DNA from: Diadophis punctatus similis
Taxonomy: Eukaryota; Chordata; Lepidosauria; Squamata; Dipsadidae
DNA: 64,000 bases
Assembly: GCA_023053685.1 (NCBI GenBank)
Contig: JALIGW010000005.1
Location: forward strand, 31,863,480-31,927,479
Direction of reading: 5' to 3'
Positions within the stretch are counted from its first letter, which is position 1. Each line of letters begins with the position of its first letter. Below the pieces are notes generated by a model that worked only from the letters and a program-made list of their open reading frames with translations, ran no database searches and was not told the DNA's origin. Made by a program: the position numbers and the translations under genes. Positions 11,520-23,032 of this stretch are shown piece by piece.

Positions 11520-13140
11520 GTTCCTTGAATTAGAAAGAATTGGAGTTCGGGGGAAGGGGTGTGGCCAACGTTCCAGCGCTATGGGTGTCTTCCATGTGCC
11601 GTGGGAAATCCCAAATCCCAGCTGTTTGAGGACCTGGAACCAGACAGGAACCAGGTCAGAGCAGCCCTGGAGGGGTGGTGAAGAAAAGAGGCATCAGTTG
11701 GTGGTCTAGGGGGGGCTTGCAAACCCCCCAGGGAGCTGGCACCAGCTTCTCGACCAGTAGCTGTGGAAGACGACTCTGTCGCCATTAGCTGGGATGGCCA
11801 CAATCAGAAAGATTGGAATAGAGAGATCATTGATTGCCTTGGTGACAAGATCTAAGTGTTTGTGCTGGAGAGATGTGAAAAAGTGTTGAAGTTGGGTGAG
11901 TGTTTGGCCGATTTAATGATAAAAAGAAGAAATTCAAAAGGAGACAAAAGATATCCCAGAATGGAGCTAGTGGCTAGCTAGCAGTTGGAAATACCATAGA
12001 GAGAGTTAAAGGAACAGAATTTAAAAGCCCGAGAAATTTGAGGATGTTTTTATAATTGGATTTGGTGGAAGTTAAAAAGACTTTAAAAGAATAAAGAATT
12101 TGAAGAAAATATCTCTTATGTGCTAAGTGGATTTAAAGGATTTTGGAGATTTTTGTAAAAGATCTGTCTTGTTATATTAGGAAACCAGCAACGCCATCTT
12201 CTGGCTAAAAGAAAATATTGCAACAGACTGTGGAAAGCTTGAATTTGCTGACAGCTGGAGATTGACCTTGCTCATAAGAAGATAACTAGGAGCTTGAAAG
12301 GATTTGAAAGGAGTGTGTGTTGTGCTATTGTGTTTGATGGTGTACTGTTTTGGTGACAGAAGATAATAGGTCTTTGAATTGGATTGGACTGAAATACAAA
12401 GAGATTATATGGACTTAAGCTTCAAGCAAAAAAAACCCCTGTCAATTGTCAACCTCCATATTGTCAATTGTGAATTTAACAATATGGAGGTGTGTATCTA
12501 TCAAGAATTGACTGAGATGTTAAAATACATTCATGAAGATATAAAAACTTACCTTTTGGAAATTAGAGGTGATAAAAAAATAGAAATGAAGTTGGAACAT
12601 AAAGAACACTCAGAATTTATAATGGTGGAAGATGAAAATGAAGAACAAGGAGATTACACTGATGAAAAAGGGACTGAAAATAAAAAATAGATTGATGATT
12701 ACACTGGGATTTAAAGTGATAAGAAAAGAGTAAGAGGGGAGTATTGGTTTTTGAAGAAGCAATTAAAAAACAGGGGGGTAATTGAGGATAGATTTAAGCA
12801 AATAATACACTCAGAAGGAAGAAAAGGAATTCGGGGGAAAAGAAGTTATTGATATAAAAATAAAAGAAAGAAAAAGTTAAGAAAAGGGGTTGGAAGGAAA
12901 AAACCCACAAGAATTGGAATTTTTGAGAGACCAAAATGGAATGAATGAAGAGGGGAAGGTCAACAGAAAGGAAGAGGGGTAATAAGATATGTGGTAATAG
13001 ATTTATTGAAATTTAGGTTATTAATTGGGTATAATTAATTATGGTATAAGGTTTTTTATAAGATTGTAATATGTTAAAAAAAGAAAGAAGGGAAATAAGT
13101 GATATAATAGCAGGTGTAACTGATGGAATGCTAAAAAACA
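11520..13140 (+). mobile_element. L1-like LINE remnant with ORF1-like frame
   Basis: A GC-richer start (about 11540-11800) is followed by strongly A-rich plus-strand sequence, the strand bias typical of vertebrate L1. A 103-codon frame at 12379-12690 begins MDWTEIQRDYMDLSFKQ and is rich in charged residues (KYIHEDIKTYLLEIRGDKK, then VEDENEEQGD). This resembles the coiled, charged N-terminal part of L1 ORF1, the RNA-binding chaperone. No ORF2 endonuclease or reverse transcriptase follows; purine-rich sequence leads to the MITE at 13161. It may be a deleted or ORF1-only L1. The assignment rests on composition and weak protein resemblance. Confidence 0.45.
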
Positions 13141-13160
13141 TTTTTGTATGATGATATATA

Positions 13161-13920
13161 CCATATTTTTGGAGTATAAGATGCACCTTTTTCCTCCCTA
13201 AAAGTGGCTGAAAATTTGGGTGCGTCTTATACTCTGAATGTAGCTTTTTCGGAGCTTTTTCCCAGCCCTAACTAGGTGCTAACGATCTTCCCAGCTCTTA
13301 CCTTGCAGGCTTTTTCATTGTTACTCTCTCCGAATAAGGTTTTTCCAGCCCTAAGTCTTTGCAGGGTTTTTTTCATTGCTCTACTTGCTCGAAAAAGTTT
13401 TTTTCTAGCCCTAACCAGGTGCTAATGATCTTCCCAGCTCTTACTGGCTTGCAGGCTCTTTCATTGTTACTCTCTCCGAAGAATGTTTTTCCAGCCCTAA
13501 GTCTTTGCAGGGTTTTTTTCATTGCTCTACTTGCTGAATAAGTTGTTTTCTAGCCCTAACCAGGTGCTAATGATCTTCCCAGCTCTTACTGGCTTGCAGG
13601 CTCTTTCATTGTTACTCTCTCCGAAGAATGTTTTTCCAGCCCTAAGTCTTTGCAGGGTTTTTTTCATTGCTCTACTTGCTGAATAAGTTTTTTTCTAGCC
13701 CTAACCTAGCTAGCTAACGATCTTCCCAGCTCTTACTGGCTTGCAGGCTCTTTCATTGTTACTGTCTCCGAAGAAGGTTTTTTAAAGTCCTAACCAGGGG
13801 ATAAAATAATGTGCTGAAGCTGACCAGACTAAGGACGCTAGCCAGATGAATACCTGGTAGGCTGATCCCCCCTCCTATTTTCCTCCCCAAAAACTAAGGT
13901 GCATCTTATACTCACCATTT
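13161..13920 (+). mobile_element. Mariner-type MITE with internal 145-bp minisatellite
   Basis: The left end reads CCATATTTTTGGAGTATAAG after a TA, and the right end holds a diverged complement (GGTGCATCTTATACTC). The same termini flank copies at 48723-49222 and 59389-59879, both bounded by TA, which points to the Tc1/mariner superfamily. The interior is a tandem array of about 3.7 units of 145 bp; the phrase CCAGCCCTAAGTC starts at 13345, 13491 and 13636, and CTAGCCCTAACC at 13405, 13550 and 13695. The array is not coding. Confidence 0.8.
13260..13800. repeat. 145-bp tandem repeat inside MITE
   Basis: Each unit holds two sub-blocks, one with AGCTCTTAC..GCAGGCT and one with AAGTCTTTGCAGGGTTTTTT, separated by CTCTCTCCGAA-type sequence. 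Unit spacing is 145-146 bases in both phrases measured. Confidence 0.85.
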
Positions 13921-13960
13921 TCTGTTTTCTAGGCCAACACTTTAACTATTACATCAAACA
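13921..13960 (-). mobile_element. tRNA-SINE 5' stub
   Basis: Read on the minus strand this gives GATGTAATAGTTAAAGTG followed by TTGGCCTAGAAAACAG, like the pol III box A region of the Sauria-type SINE. Only the first 40 or so bases are recognisable. Confidence 0.4.
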
Positions 13961-13997
13961 GATCAGAGTTGAAAGTTAGGTTGTGGAAGTTTTCTGA

Positions 13998-14060
13998 GCT
14001 TCAAAAATAAATAAATAAAATAATAATAATAAATAAATAAATAAATAAATAATAATAAAG
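13998..14060. repeat. (AAAT)n/(AAT)n microsatellite
   Basis: Alternating AAAT and AAT units. Confidence 0.9.
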
Positions 14061-14209
14061 AAGTAAGAACATCTGAAATCATAATAATCTCCCTGTTTAT
14101 CACATAACTATCAATCAACATCCAGAGAAACAAAAGATGATACCTGAAAAGCATAACAACAAGAAGTAGCATGTCAACTATATGGAAAACAACACCCAAC
14201 ATCCTAGTC

Positions 14210-14590
14210 CCGTGATGGCGAACCTATGGCACGGGTGCCACAAGTGGCACGCGGAGCCATATCAGTGGGCACGCGAGCTCAGGTCCGGCGCGCATGTGCG
14301 CTCTGGCCGGCTGATTTTCAGGCTTCCTGGGCCCACTGGGAGTCAAGAAACAGGCTATTTCCAGCCTCCAGAGGGGGTGGGGAAGGCCGTTTTCGCCCTC
14401 CCCAGGCTCCTAGAAAGGCTCTAAAGCCTGGGGAGAGCAAAAATGGGCGTGCCATTGCATGCTGGGAGTGGGGGGGTCATGCGCGCATGTGTGGGGGTGC
14501 ATGGAATTATGGGTGTGGGCACGCACACACGTGATCCCCATCATCCCCCCCCTTTTGGGCACGCGAACCAAAAAAGGTTCGCCATCACTG
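14210..14590 (+). mobile_element. Non-autonomous hAT element (381 bp)
   Basis: Termini CCGTGATGGCGAACC and GGTTCGCCATCACTG are inverted repeats, and TCCTAGTC flanks both sides (14202-14209 and 14591-14598). The interior is GC-rich and includes GGCACGGGTGCCAC and GTGGCACGC. A second, inverted copy is at 23122-23504. The 8-bp duplication is diagnostic for hAT. There is no transposase; the short open frames are accidental. Confidence 0.93.
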
Positions 14591-14717
14591 TCCTAGTCTG
14601 TTCAATTGCTACAAGTCTGCTAGGACAGATAATATATTCTACAGCTAACAATTACTTCTCCAAGATCATAGCATTAAGATATTACTAGTTGACTAAAGAA
14701 AGGTCTACCTATACAAG

Positions 14718-14925
14718 TCCATAGAAACACTACAACTAACACAACTGATCTTGTCTGATACTTGAAAGCCAGAAAGGGTTGGATCTGGTCAGTACCTGGG
14801 AGGAAGACATCAGGAAATACCAGACTGGGAAGAGAAAACAACCACAGCAACCCTCCCCCTCTACATCCTAAGAGAGGCTATCGCAAACCACTTCCTTATT
14901 CTTGCCAAGTAATGCTCCCTAGCTA
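14718..14925 (+). mobile_element. 5S rRNA-derived SINE
   Basis: The head closely follows vertebrate 5S rRNA: CTGATCTTGTCTGAT, then AAAGCCAGAAAGGGTTGGA, then GGTCAGTACCTGGGAGG and AATACCAGACTG, in the order expected for the 3' two-thirds of 5S rRNA with its internal pol III control region. It then passes into a SINE body (GCAAACCACTTCC, TCTTGCCAAG) rather than ending, so it is a 5S-headed SINE, not an rRNA gene. Such SINEs have been reported in squamates. Substitutions across the 5S part indicate an old copy. Confidence 0.8.
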
Positions 14926-15434
14926 AATGTATACATTCAATCACTAGGAGTCCAGATCCATTCAAAGCAACCTTTATTTTATTGAAAAGGACAAGTGTTC
15001 CAGAGCATAGCAATATTTAACATTTCCAATTGAAAAAAGAAAGTTAAGGACTGCAGGAAAAAGTTGCTCTTTGGGTGTAGATTCCCCATGCCAGCATTTC
15101 TAAATCAAATGGCTTCAAGTGGAGCCTTGAAAAGTATGCAGCTCTTTGGTAATCTTGGGTTTTCCACAGTAGCTAGTCTGTGAAACTGTCCCTCAAGAGA
15201 AAACTTCTAGCTACGGGGTTTACATTCTGTAAACATTCTGTTTTAAGATTATCATGAAAAATACCTCACAGAGATCTATGTATTGTTTCCTTCATCTTAC
15301 CCAGGTCCTGGCTCTGTGAAAAATTACCAAACCTGCTGTTACTTCTTCAATCATCATGACACAGACCACGCCCATCCCGGCTCCACAAAGGCAAAAAATG
15401 TTGCGATACGTCATGATACATCACATGACACAAT
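14926..15434. other. No feature seen
   Basis: No gene recognised. A purine-rich tract lies near 15030-15070. Confidence 0.35.
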
Positions 15435-15456
15435 CGAGTTTGCCACCCGTGATCTA
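15435..15456. mobile_element. hAT right terminus, fragment
   Basis: GAGTTTGCCACCCGTG matches the inward side of a hAT end of the CAGGGGTGGCAAACTC type. I could not find the matching left end or a duplication, so only the terminus is called. Confidence 0.4.
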
Positions 15457-15561
15457 AGGAGTGGTTCCCTCACAGATCCAAGAAGATCCCAAGTTTTACT
15501 TTTTACTTTAATGAGACCAAGGGTAGAAAGCTCTATTTGCACTAAAATAGTGACCATATAG

Positions 15562-15640
15562 ATCAGAGCTGGGGAACCATGGGCCTTTTATGATTTGTGG
15601 ACTTCAACTCCCAGTGTTCCTGAGCCAGTCATGCTGATGT
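15562..15640. mobile_element. Fold-back hAT MITE relic
   Basis: Contains CAGAGCTGGGGAACC at the left and GTGGACTTCAACTCCCAG, the signature of the small fold-back hAT family seen intact at 36484-36589 and 60444-60578. The right half is lost or too diverged to place. Confidence 0.6.
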
Positions 15641-16385
15641 AGATGTACAGCTAATTTTACACAGATACAAGAATAACTTTCAAGAATGATAAATAAAAAC
15701 TCTGCCTGGAATTTTGGTACCAAAAGTCTTGCTCAGCATATTTCTCAGCCAACCCAGTGATAATGCATTTTCAGACAAAAATATGCAAAGCAGAGCCTAG
15801 ACAAGAATGCTCAACCACAGTTGCCTAGCAAAAGAAGCTCACTTCTAAAGGCTTCCACTGCATCTTAGACCTCCTTCCTGCTAGTCCAGGCTGATCAAAT
15901 TCCACATTGATTGCTAATTGGTTATTTGACTCTGCTAATGCCAAACTCCTGTCACCACACCTATCATCTGTTGGGTACTCCCAACAGTCTTGACCTTAAA
16001 CCCATCCCTCACCTACTGGGTACACTAGGCAATTCCCATTGCGGGTAAAACTTGTTGGCCAACATACTTCTTCTGAACCCAGCTTTGCCAGGAAGACAGG
16101 CAGGAAAGTTTTATGCATTTTCCCTTTACCTCTTACTCATCCGGCTTGAATATTTTAGTCTTTTATGTTGGTTTTGTTTTCTTAATTTGCCAAGCTCATG
16201 AGTGATCTTTTTAAACTGAAAATCTTTGTACACTTCCTCATTCCTGAGTAATCTTTTTATCTCATTTTAAATGTCTTGTTCCTTTTTATCCCCTCAGATT
16301 CTAACTACTCATTCTAACAACTTTCTTTTCTTTTTCCTAGTTGTTTCTTCCAAGTTTGGTTCCTTGGGTCTCTATTTGCCTCTGG
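15641..16385. other. No feature seen
   Basis: No recognisable gene or repeat; T-rich in its right half. Confidence 0.35.
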
Positions 16386-16393
16386 ATCTATGT

Positions 16394-17163
16394 CAGTGGT
16401 GGGATTCAAATTTTTCTACTACTGGTTCTGTGGGCGTGGATTGGTGGGACAGCATCTTGCTATGAGTGACATGGAGTTGGCCACATGACCCCCACCAAGC
16501 CACGCCCACCAAGCCACATCCACAGAACCGGCAGAACAGGCAGCTCCTGCGGCCTGTCCTTTTATGGTTCCCCCTCCCCTCCACGTTGAAGTACCTTAAA
16601 GGGACACCGCAGTCCAGCTACCTTCCGAGCAGCTCTGCTGCAACGCAGCCCCGCCGGCACAGTAGGCTGTTCTCCTGGCCGGGGCTGGCAATGGGGCTGG
16701 CGAGAAGAAAAGGGTGGTGACGGCGGCGACGGGACTTCAGGCCTCTTTTTCAGCCTGTAGTTTTTGGTGCAAGAAGCCTGCAGAAGCCTCTTTGCCAGGA
16801 AGAACTGAGCCGGCAGCGACGGCTGCAGGCTTCTTGCACCGAAAACTACCAAAGGCCTCCACCAAGGTGTGGACGAAGGTGAGCGAGACGGAGGGCAAGC
16901 TGGCGGCTTGTGGGCAGAGCCTTCAGGGCAAGGCCGGAACCAGTCTAGGCAAGGCCGGAACCAGGGAATGGTGCCAAGGCGAGCAGTGAGCGGGCAGGTG
17001 GGGGCGAGCGGCGACTGGGCAGGCAGGTGGGGGCGAGCTGCGACTGGGCGACTGTGGGAGGCCTGGGCCAACCAGAGGTGGTATTTGCCAGTTCACCGAA
17101 CCAGTCCAGATTTCCACTATTGGTTTGCATGAACCGGTCTGAACCGGCTGAATACTACCTCTG
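16394..17163. mobile_element. Composite hAT element (770 bp)
   Basis: The left end CAGTGGTGGGATTC and the right end AATACTACCTCTG are flanked by ATCTATGT (16386-16393) and GTCTATGT (17164-17171), a 7/8 matching duplication. The left part has CACGCCCACC repeats in both orientations. The GC-rich centre holds inverted phrases (GTGCAAGAAGCCTGCAG against CTGCAGGCTTCTTGCAC) and direct duplications (AAGGCCGGAACCAG twice; GGCAGGTGGGGGCGAGC twice). The last 89 bases form a small fold-back element. Open frames up to 169 codons here are by-products of GC richness. Confidence 0.8.
17075..17163. mobile_element. Small fold-back MITE at right end of composite
   Basis: CAGAGGTGGTATT and AATACTACCTCTG are inverted repeats with ACCGGT-like complementary sequence between them, so this piece has both ends of a complete MITE. 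Its own flanks do not match, whereas the outer flanks of the 770-bp unit do, so it appears to have become the right end of the larger element. Confidence 0.65.
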
Positions 17164-17171
17164 GTCTATGT

Positions 17172-18715
17172 TCCCTTTTGCCTAAGACTGTTGTTGCAAC
17201 CACAATCCCATACCTTTTATATCGTGTTCCAAATTCTAAATTCAGCAGTCTGCAGAAACTTGCTGTTGTCAACCCAATGGGGAAAGGGAAGTTGCTGCAT
17301 CAAGCTATAAGCTCTGCTCTTTTTGTACATACATATAGCATAATGATATTTTTGTCAATGTGCCCTACTTGTCTCTCCTTGTGCCTTCCCCTCTTTTCCA
17401 GATGGTGCTGCCTAAATTTAACTTTTTCCTCTGAACTCTTTGAATGAATTTTCCTTGTCCTTTAGAAAGTCTTCAATTCCAAGTTCCATTTTGCCCAAGA
17501 AACCTATTATCCTGTGAGCTAATTAAAGGGTCTTTCCCTTCCCTCGTTTTATATTTGAGGCCACTTTCCTGTAACCTGCTAATTTTTAACCCTGGTCATC
17601 CAATTATTTCCTTCCTATCCTTGATAATTTTCACCAACTCTACTCATTCCCCAATTGTATTGTAATCAGCTGGGTCACAGGGAGAATGAATGCCCTACCA
17701 GTCTCTTTTTCCCCCACATAATTTATGTCCATGGTGCAATGCAATCATGATGGTAAAAACAAAAACTCAGAAATGAAACCTTCTACGGAGGTTTTGTCAA
17801 ATCCAAAGCTGCATAATCAAAACTGAAGCTGGATAATAAAAGGAGTCAGAAAATAAATTAGACTTGTTTTACAATGTTGAAGTAAAAGAGTGTGAGTACA
17901 CTTCCGAAGTGACTTCATTCTTGCAATGATATTCAAGAAATCTGACACTGCCCCTGTAATAAAGCATTCAAAGCTAGAAGCAAATATGACATCAACAGTC
18001 CCCGGAGATGTTGTCTGGAGATCCTGGATCATAAAGGGTGTGGGCTACCTAATGTCAACATTCAGGATTGGCATCAATTAATAGAGACAAGAGCTTGTGT
18101 CATGAGCCAAATAAATATAATACTTGAACTTTTCAAATTAGTCTGAAAATATTCTCCAAGCTAGATTTAACTTCATTAAATAGTAATTTTCATTAAGCAC
18201 GAAGGGCATCCACAAGCAATAATCCAGCCTTTTTCCATTGTAGGTCATTCCAAATGCACTGGACAATAGCTTCCCAATTGGGCTATTAGTTGTAAAGGCC
18301 ACCAGTTGCGGTCCAAAATCAGTTGGAGTGCACTAAGTTAGGGGAGGTTTTTTAGTAGGGTCACCTTCCATCTCAGAAGAATAGATTTTTAAAAATATAT
18401 AATTTAAGGAAGAACAGGTGGCATATTTGCATAAAAAATAAAAAACATACATCTTTAAAAGTAATGAATAAAACAAATTTGGATAGAAACAGGGAAAGTA
18501 AAAATGATTACAGTGTCACAGCATTTATATAGCAAGAAGAATCAATAATTATTTTTGTTTATTTTTATATAAAAACTAGACAACTTGTGCCCTTTTGGAT
18601 CATCATTTTAGAGATACTTCTTTATCTAAATAAATTGACCAGGGGTGGAGCAAAAAAAAGTGGGAGCAGCAGCAACTTTTGACTGGCTTCCCCATTGAAC
18701 TTCCTTATGAGAAGC
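17172..18715. other. No feature seen
   Basis: AT-rich unique-looking sequence; no gene or named repeat. Short frames at 17178-17665 have no domain. Confidence 0.4.
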
Positions 18716-18869
18716 TTTCCTTCCTTCCTTCCTTCCTTCCTTCCTTCCTTCCTTCCTTCCTTCCTTCCTTCCTTCCTTCCTTCCTTCCTTCCTTCCTCCC
18801 TCCCTCCCTCCCTCCCTCCCTCCCTCCCTCCCTTCCTTCCTTCCTTCCTTCCTTCTTTCCTTCCTTCCC
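18716..18869. repeat. (CCTT)n-(CCTC)n-(CCTT)n microsatellite
   Basis: A 150-base pyrimidine array with a central block switched from CCTT to CCTC. It produces repetitive FLPS open frames that are not genes. Confidence 0.97.
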
Positions 18870-19039
18870 CGGACAGATTTTGTTATTTGTGTTAATGGAT
18901 CATAGCAGAAAATATAGCTTTATAAAATTGTTAGAAAGGCTAAGTGAGAAGTCTGGATAGAAACAATAAACTATCACAGGAACCTGCTTCATATGGACCC
19001 TGCCCCCTAAACATTGTTCTCAATTGCCCCATGACAAAG
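18870..19039. other. No feature seen
   Basis: Short stretch between the microsatellite and an LINE-like tail. Confidence 0.3.
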
Positions 19040-19220
19040 ATTCCACTTATTCAGTTATTGTTTTATTATACTTTATTGCATTTTATTCTTAATGTTATTT
19101 GTAAGCTGTCTTTTGGGATATGTATTCTGAACTGTAGAATTAAATCACTGTACTAAATAAATATTAGGGAGCTGACCTGGTTATAAAGGCAGGATAGAAA
19201 TTCATTAATAATTCTTAATG
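19040..19220 (+). mobile_element. Possible L2-type LINE 3' tail
   Basis: T-rich 3'-UTR-like sequence with TTTGTAAGCTGTC and a terminal ATAAAGGCAGGATAGAAATT phrase, similar in layout to squamate L2 tails (compare 34395-34500). It is decayed and the call is weak. Confidence 0.35.
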
Positions 19221-20830
19221 TTCTGCTAAATTGATTCAGATGTAGCTCCCTCAGTGATGCCCTGTGCTCTCAGTAACTTCAAAAGAATTTCTCAATACCT
19301 CAAAGTCATAATGCAGAAGGTTTGTGGAGGAGGACGTATCAGATCGGTATAATCCTCCTGGGAATCTTTCATTTTTGTGGCTGACTTCACAGACTTGAAC
19401 TCATGTACTTTAAAACTAAGTGTACAGGTTGGCTAAGGAGTGTGAGAAATTAGAACTCTTGTATAACCAGCATGCTGCCTTTGAAAGCCACTCAATATTC
19501 CCTTAACCAAACATTTTCTTTGGATATTTTAAAATAGATGTTTGCCGATCTTTGTGGTTTGGCAGCTACTAAAACGATAGCAAGCCATACCGTGATACAT
19601 ACCATAGAGCAGTTTTTCAAGTTATTAAGTCACTGTTAGGAGATGAAATCTAGCATTGCTGGGAGATACTGCTGTGGGCAAGAGGAGCTACTTTTCAAAA
19701 CCAGTAATAAAGGAGAGAATCCTTCTAGACAGGATATTTTGGAACTGCACAGAGAAATGAGTGCATTTGGTATGCTTGAGAATTCTGAAAATTTTGCTAA
19801 ATGTTTGTAGGAAGAAGTAACAATTTTTTATGGTTCATTTGTTCCTCAAGGTCAAATTATCTCCTAGTATTGCTGAACAGACATTGCTAGGTGCCAATGA
19901 GACTTCTTTATATACACCATGGAGAATTTGACACTTCATGTTTGTTTCTTTGCAGCTTGGCAAGGTGGGACTAATGAGGCTGAATGACTTGGAACAGCCA
20001 GTGGGAAATGTTACTATAATTTATTAAACTGACTGTGACCTGGAATGATACTTGAGAGGAGACAGGATGAAAATTCCAAATGCTATGTTTAGCAGAATGA
20101 TAGCATTGTGTACAGATGGGTTCCAAAGCTCTAGTCTCATGGAATCTGTGTCATGATAGTTATTATAAAACTATATGGCAATCTAAAGCTTTAATCTCTG
20201 CCTGCAAAAAGCTGCAAATTAACAAGAAGATACATATCGGAATAAATTGGACATAATTAAGTCCAATTGATTGCTATGTGCTTAGTAAATTCATATCCAA
20301 GTCATTCCCCCACCCCCATTTGAATTATGCAGTCCAAAAAGTGGAAGAATAGCTAATAATTATACTGAGTTGGGAGAGAGGGAACTTTTTTTTGTTGCTG
20401 CTAACTCAGCAATTCCTTCTCAAGTGTTTTCTTATCAAACAATCCTATGCTTTTCTGACTGCAGTTCATTCATTATGTGGAATTAAGAAACCACCAGAGG
20501 TTTCTATTATTACATAGGTAGAAAGGCTCAGTACAGTTCATACTATATATTTATCTGAATATACAGTTTAAACTTATTGACACTGTGTTTATGCAATCTC
20601 AAAGTACAGGTGGATTCAGCAAAAAGACAGATTAAAAATTACCCATTTCACAAAATAGATTAATCAGGGAATAGGCCCCAGATAATGTATTCTATAGAGA
20701 GAGGCAAGCAAAATTATAATATTGCTCTGAAGATCTAATAGATCAGCCAATAGCTGGACAGAGATAATGAGTAGTAGGTAGAATTGGGGTGATAGGGCCA
20801 TAATAATAAAATTTGGTTTCATAAGCACAT
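19221..20830. other. No feature seen
   Basis: Unique-looking AT-rich sequence without a recognised gene or repeat. Confidence 0.4.
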
Positions 20831-20833
20831 TTG

Positions 20834-20933
<100 letters not shown>

Positions 20934-22672
20934 GTCAAGCACGTATTAGCAAATATATATAAGTATAAACATAATTTGAATACATGAAATGAATATGAAT
21001 AAAAGGGAACATTAGGACAGGGACGGTAGGCATACTGGTGCGGTTATACACACCCCTTACAGACCTCTTAGGAATGGGGTGAGGTCAACAGTAGACAGTG
21101 TAAGGTTAAAATGTTGGGAGTTTGGGGATGAAACAACAGAGTCAGGTAGTGCATTCCAGGCATTGACCACTCTGTTGCTGAAGTCGTATTTTCTGCAGTC
21201 GAGTTGGGAGCAGTTTACATTAAGTTTGTATCTATTGTGTACGCGTGTATTGTTGTGGTTGAAGCTGAATTAGTAATTGACAGGTAGGACATTGTAGCAG
21301 ATAATTTTATGAACTACACTTAGGTCATACTGAAGGCGGTGTAATTCTAAGTTGTCTAAGCCCAGAATTTCAAGTCTGGTGGCATAAGGTATTCTGTTGT
21401 GAGCAGAGGAGTGGAGGACTCTTCTCATGAAATATCTCTGGACAAGCTCAATTGTATTAATATCCGATATGCAGTGCGGGTTCCAGACAGTTGAGCTGTA
21501 TTCGAGAATTGGTCTAGCAAATGTTTTGTATGCTCTGGTTAGTAGTGTAATATTACCAGAGAAGAAGCTACACAAGATTAGGTTTACAACTCTTAATGCC
21601 TTTTTAGCAATGTTGTTACAGTGGACTTTCGCACTTAGATCACTAGAGATGAGTACTCCAATGTCCTTGACAGACTGAGGGTCGTCTACAAGGTTGTGTC
21701 CACTCAGTTTGTATTTTGTGTTCTGATTCTTTTTGCCAATGTGTTAGACAGATCATTTGTTGATTGAGATTTGGAGTTGCCAATTGTTTGACCATTCTGA
21801 CACAAAGTCAAGGTCTTTTTGAAGGGTAGCAGCATTGTCGGAGGTGTTAAATAGTTTTACATCATTGGCGAAGAGAACGCAGTTGCTTATAATATGATTG
21901 CAAAGGTCATTTATGTAAAGTATAAAGAATGTTGGTCCTAGAATGCTGTCTTGGGGGACACCGCAGTTAACAGGTACAGGATTTGATAGGGTGCTCCCTA
22001 TTTTGACCACATGTCGTCTGTTTGATAGGAATGCAGCTATTCAATTATGTAGGGGTCCAGAGATGCCATAGCATTTTAGTTTTAGAAGTAGTTTGTCGTG
22101 TACCACTGAATCAAAGGCTTTACAGAAGTCTATGTAAATTGCGTCTATTGCTTTGTCCTGATCGAGTTTTGTAGTCCATATGTTTTTGCAGTGTAGAAGT
22201 TGTAGATTACAGAATAATTTTTTTTCTGAAACCAAATTGTTTGTTAGTGAGTAGGTTGTTTGTTTCTAAATGGAGGGTAATGGATTGGTTAATGATTGAT
22301 TCCATGACTATGCAGGTGACGCAGCATAAAGAGATTGGTCTGTAATTTTCAACTAGGCTGGGGTCTCCCTTTTTGAAGATAGGGATGACCGTGGCTAGTG
22401 ACCATAGGTTGGCTGGGGAGCTGGTCCTGAAAGATTTTTCAAAGATTATGCTTAGAGATTCAGCTATAGCAATGGAAAGCTTTTTAAAGAAGCATGCACA
22501 TAGTCCATCAGGTCCGAGAGACAGAGATGGTTTTATGCTGCGTAGTGCCTTTTCAGTGTTATCTTCTGTGAAATCTATTTGTGTTAGATGGTTGCAGTTA
22601 ATTGTGGTACGACTAGGGAATGTTGAGCATGAGCCATTGCTGTTTACAAAGACTGAGCCGAAGAATGTGAAC
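20934..22672 (-). mobile_element. L3/CR1-like LINE, 5'-truncated, RT region
   Basis: Minus-strand LINE with its 3' end at the left, against the CTAT array. Translated in broken frames it gives, in order, a finger region with LGPDGLCACFFK, then IPIFKKGDPS and NYRPISLCCV (around 22510-22300), IDFCKAFDSVVHDKLL (RT domain A, near 22110), GVPQDSILGPTFFILY (domain B, near 21950), then FANDVKLFN where FADD is expected. The C-terminal part follows at 21575-21270 (YKTFARPILEYSS, LEILGLDNLELHRLQ). Family knowledge: this is a CR1-group reverse transcriptase. The Asp-to-Asn change in the catalytic pair and several frameshifts make it dead. Related copies are at 37017-37197 and 41816-43100. Confidence 0.88.
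21753..22010 (-). pseudogene. RT palm fragment with FADD changed to FAND
   Basis: An 85-codon open piece of the LINE reverse transcriptase. GVPQDSILGP has D in place of the usual G, and FANDV replaces the FADDV catalytic motif conserved in the relative at 42895-41810. Both changes are at key positions, so the enzyme would be inactive even without the surrounding frameshifts. Confidence 0.8.
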
Positions 22673-22679
22673 TTTTATG

Positions 22680-23032
22680 CTAGATACTTTAAAGGCATCT
22701 TTGCACAGTTAAAATCACAGAGATTTATATTATGCCTTTGTTACAGGTAACTATATTAAATTTCTATTTTAAACATGAAACTATTTTTTAACAAGCAAAT
22801 GTATAATGGCATAGACTTTTCAACCTGCTTAAAAGAAAACTCTAATTAAAAGGGATTCGGCATGGTCGTATATATTATAACAATTATTAAAACTGATGAA
22901 AGAACAACTTGTTAAATTGTGTGTAGATAAGAAGAACTCTTGCCATGGCTATATTAGATCTGGGCTGCAAACATCTGGATGACCACTAAATAGTAGTAAA
23001 GTAGTCAAGATATTTATCTTTCTGCTTCTAGG
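22680..23032. other. No feature seen
   Basis: AT-rich; no recognised feature. Confidence 0.35.

Noticed and set aside
14718..14840. Candidate 5S rRNA gene
   Set aside because: It is heavily substituted, lacks a terminator T run at the right place and continues into a SINE body.
16562..17132. Proline/serine-rich frames up to 169 codons
   Set aside because: GC-rich hAT interior; overlapping frames on both strands, no conserved domain.
18679..18960. Repetitive FLPS protein frame
   Set aside because: Pure translation of a CCTT/CCTC microsatellite.
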